Assembly (NCBI GenBank): GCA_029983695.1
Contig: JASBZB010000016.1
Location: 1-64,000 of the forward strand
Source: Lutispora sp003527145
GTDB lineage: Bacteria > Bacillota > Clostridia > Lutisporales > Lutisporaceae
Direction: 5' to 3'
Length of the DNA: 64,000 bases
Both the position numbers and the translations under genes were made by a program. Under the pieces are notes generated by a model that was given only the letters and a program-made list of their open reading frames with translations, searched no databases and had not been told where the DNA came from. Below, piece after piece: positions 62,749 to 64,000 of this stretch (position 1 is the stretch's first letter; the number at the start of each line of letters is the position of its first letter).

Positions 62749-63575
62749 TAAATCTGACCAAAAAATATAGCAGCCTGACAGCAGTGGACAACCTCAATCT
62801 CACTTTGGGAAAGGGAGAATTCTTTGGACTTTTAGGGCCCAATGGTGCTGGAAAAACAACGACTGTAAGGATGATAAGCACCCTTACACCCAAAACTTCA
62901 GGAGATATTATAATAGATAGCCAAAGCATGGACCGAAACTTGACAGCAGTAAAAATTATGATAGGAATTGTTCCCCAGCATAATAATCTGGAAAATGAAA
63001 TGACAGCATGGGAAAACCTCGAGGTTCATGGCATGCTGTATAAAATGACAAAAACAGAAAGAAAGGAAAGAATAAAAGAGCTTCTTGAATTTACAGAGCT
63101 GACAGATCGCAAAGATGATTTGGTGAATAAGTATTCAGGCGGAATGAAAAGAAAGCTTATGATTGCAAGGGCTCTTATGCATGGCCCAAGAATTTTGCTT
63201 TTGGATGAACCGACGGTAGGGCTTGATGCATCTGCCAGAAGAAAAATGTGGGATCTGTTGAAAAGGCTCAAAAGCAATGGCTTGACGGTGCTTTTGACCA
63301 CTCACTATATAGAAGAAGCAGAAGCTTTGTGCGACCGGGTAGGCCTTATTAATGATGGTAAGCTTGTAGAATTAGATGCTCCAAAAAAAATGATAGAAAA
63401 AGTAGGAAAATTTGCAGTAGAGCATTTTATAAATGGCGAGACAAAGGAAGAATTTTTTGAAACCAGGGAGAAAGCAGTAGAATATGCGGCGGCTTTGCAT
63501 GGAAGCGTCAATATCAGACCTTCTAATCTGGAGGATGTATTCTTGAAGGTCACCAATAGAAGGGTGGGGTCTTAA
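62736..63575 (+). CDS. ABC-2 exporter ATPase (DrrA/CcmA-like)
   Basis: A protein of 279 residues. Walker A is LLGPNGAGKTTTVRMIS near 34, signature YSGGMKRKLMIARALMHGP near 133, Walker B ILLLDEPTVGLDASARRKMW and the switch LTTHYIEEAEALCDRVGLI. The C-terminal extension is short. It pairs with the ABC-2 permease that starts inside its stop codon. As part of the same run as the radical SAM and chelatase genes, it may export the product of that pathway. Confidence 0.9.
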   Translation: MLQLINLTKKYSSLTAVDNLNLTLGKGEFFGLLGPNGAGKTTTVRMISTLTPKTSGDIIIDSQSMDRNLTAVKIMIGIVPQHNNLENEMTAWENLEVHGMLYKMTKTERKERIKELLEFTELTDRKDDLVNKYSGGMKRKLMIARALMHGPRILLLDEPTVGLDASARRKMWDLLKRLKSNGLTVLLTTHYIEEAEALCDRVGLINDGKLVELDAPKKMIEKVGKFAVEHFINGETKEEFFETREKAVEYAAALHGSVNIRPSNLEDVFLKVTNRRVGS

Positions 63576-64000
63576 TGGAAGCATTATACGGAATATTATG
63601 GCAGGAGCTCATAATATTTAAAAGGAAATTTTGGAGCACTACAATAGGTGCGATGGTTTCACCCACACTGTACCTTATTGCCTTTGGCTGGGGTTTGGGA
63701 AGCGGCATGCAGGTAGAAGGCAAATCCTATATGAATTTTGTAATTCCGGGCATTATAGCTATGAATACAATGGTGGTAAGCTTCAGCAATACAGCCAATT
63801 CAATCAATATATCCCGGATATATTATAAAACCTTCGAAGAATTTATGGTGGCACCTTTAAATATGACTGTTTACGCTTTGGGCAAAATCATTGCAGGAGC
63901 ATTTTACGGAGCATATTCTGCATTTTTGATTATTTCCATAGTATCCATATTTGGTTCAGGACTGACGATAACTCCATACTTTCTATCCATAGCATTGCTG
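63575..64000 (+). CDS. ABC-2 type permease, N-terminal part (cut by window edge)
   Basis: The frame opens at ATG 63575 (overlapping TAATG) and remains open to the end of the window, 142 codons. The start MEALYGILWQELIIFKRKFW is typical of ABC-2 permeases (cytoplasmic amphipathic start). It is followed by helices around GAMVSPTLYLIAFGWGLG, FVIPGIIAMNTMVVSF and the conserved NISRIYYKTFEEFMVAPLN loop. It should form the membrane channel with the ATPase at 62736. About half of the usual 250-260 residues are visible. Confidence 0.9.
   Translation, partial: MEALYGILWQELIIFKRKFWSTTIGAMVSPTLYLIAFGWGLGSGMQVEGKSYMNFVIPGIIAMNTMVVSFSNTANSINISRIYYKTFEEFMVAPLNMTVYALGKIIAGAFYGAYSAFLIISIVSIFGSGLTITPYFLSIALL

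Overview
The window reads as chromosomal DNA of a strictly anaerobic, amino-acid-fermenting, Gram-positive clostridium (Clostridia/Tissierellia type). The base composition is AT-rich and Shine-Dalgarno sites are strong (GGAGG). The most telling block is a complete glycine reductase operon (grdX-trxB-trxA-grdE-grdA-grdB-grdC-grdD) behind a tandem glycine riboswitch. Three genes contain in-frame TGA codons that are read here as selenocysteine (grdA, grdB and a TlpA-like lipoprotein). The species cannot be named from the sequence alone.

Layout. 1-338: N-terminus of an IS110-type transposase cut by the window edge, with its upstream non-coding DNA. 339-9656: an ABC exporter, then a solute-binding lipoprotein, a two-component system, two MalF/MalG-type permeases, a membrane-fusion protein and a MacB-like membrane protein; no stand-alone ATPase accompanies them. 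9791-11630: an LCP-family cell-wall protein and a TPP-riboswitch-controlled thiamine transporter (thiT). 11869-13469: a small redox operon (44-residue CXXC protein, polyferredoxin-like membrane protein, selenocysteine TlpA). 13598-19345: an HTH regulator with an MFS transporter, a nucleoside phosphorylase, an FAH-family enzyme, glycine C-acetyltransferase (kbl) and an acetyltransferase. 19374-28092: an unrecognised small protein, an FtsA-like protein, a VanW/G5 protein, a DUF2225 protein and the MoxR-DUF58-transglutaminase trio. 28101-28432: an unusual tRNA-Leu(CAG) and a structured element that repeats the tRNA 3' end. 28530-37023: two HAD phosphatases, a DUF362 ferredoxin-type protein, a double 5'-nucleotidase, trmL and two DegV proteins. 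37150-45345: the glycine reductase operon. 45383-64000: a cobamide-linked island.

The cobamide island is the most interesting part. Two cobalamin riboswitches lie within 1 kb. The first precedes a corrinoid adenosyltransferase. The second precedes a long co-directional run: a CobN-like large chelatase, a BtuFCD-type importer, a broken binding-protein gene, a second importer whose ATPase carries an extra C-terminal domain, a second CobN-like chelatase, a radical SAM/SPASM protein and an ABC-2 exporter that runs off the window. No CobS/CobT or ChlI/ChlD partner is present in the window. The set looks like a metallo-tetrapyrrole uptake and remodelling system, but its substrate and chemistry are inferred only.

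A dispersed imperfect inverted repeat (TGTCATCCTGAGG...TCAGAATGACA type) occurs three times (11736, 46570 and 54028). One copy directly abuts the truncated binding-protein gene. I saw no CRISPR array, rRNA or phage module.
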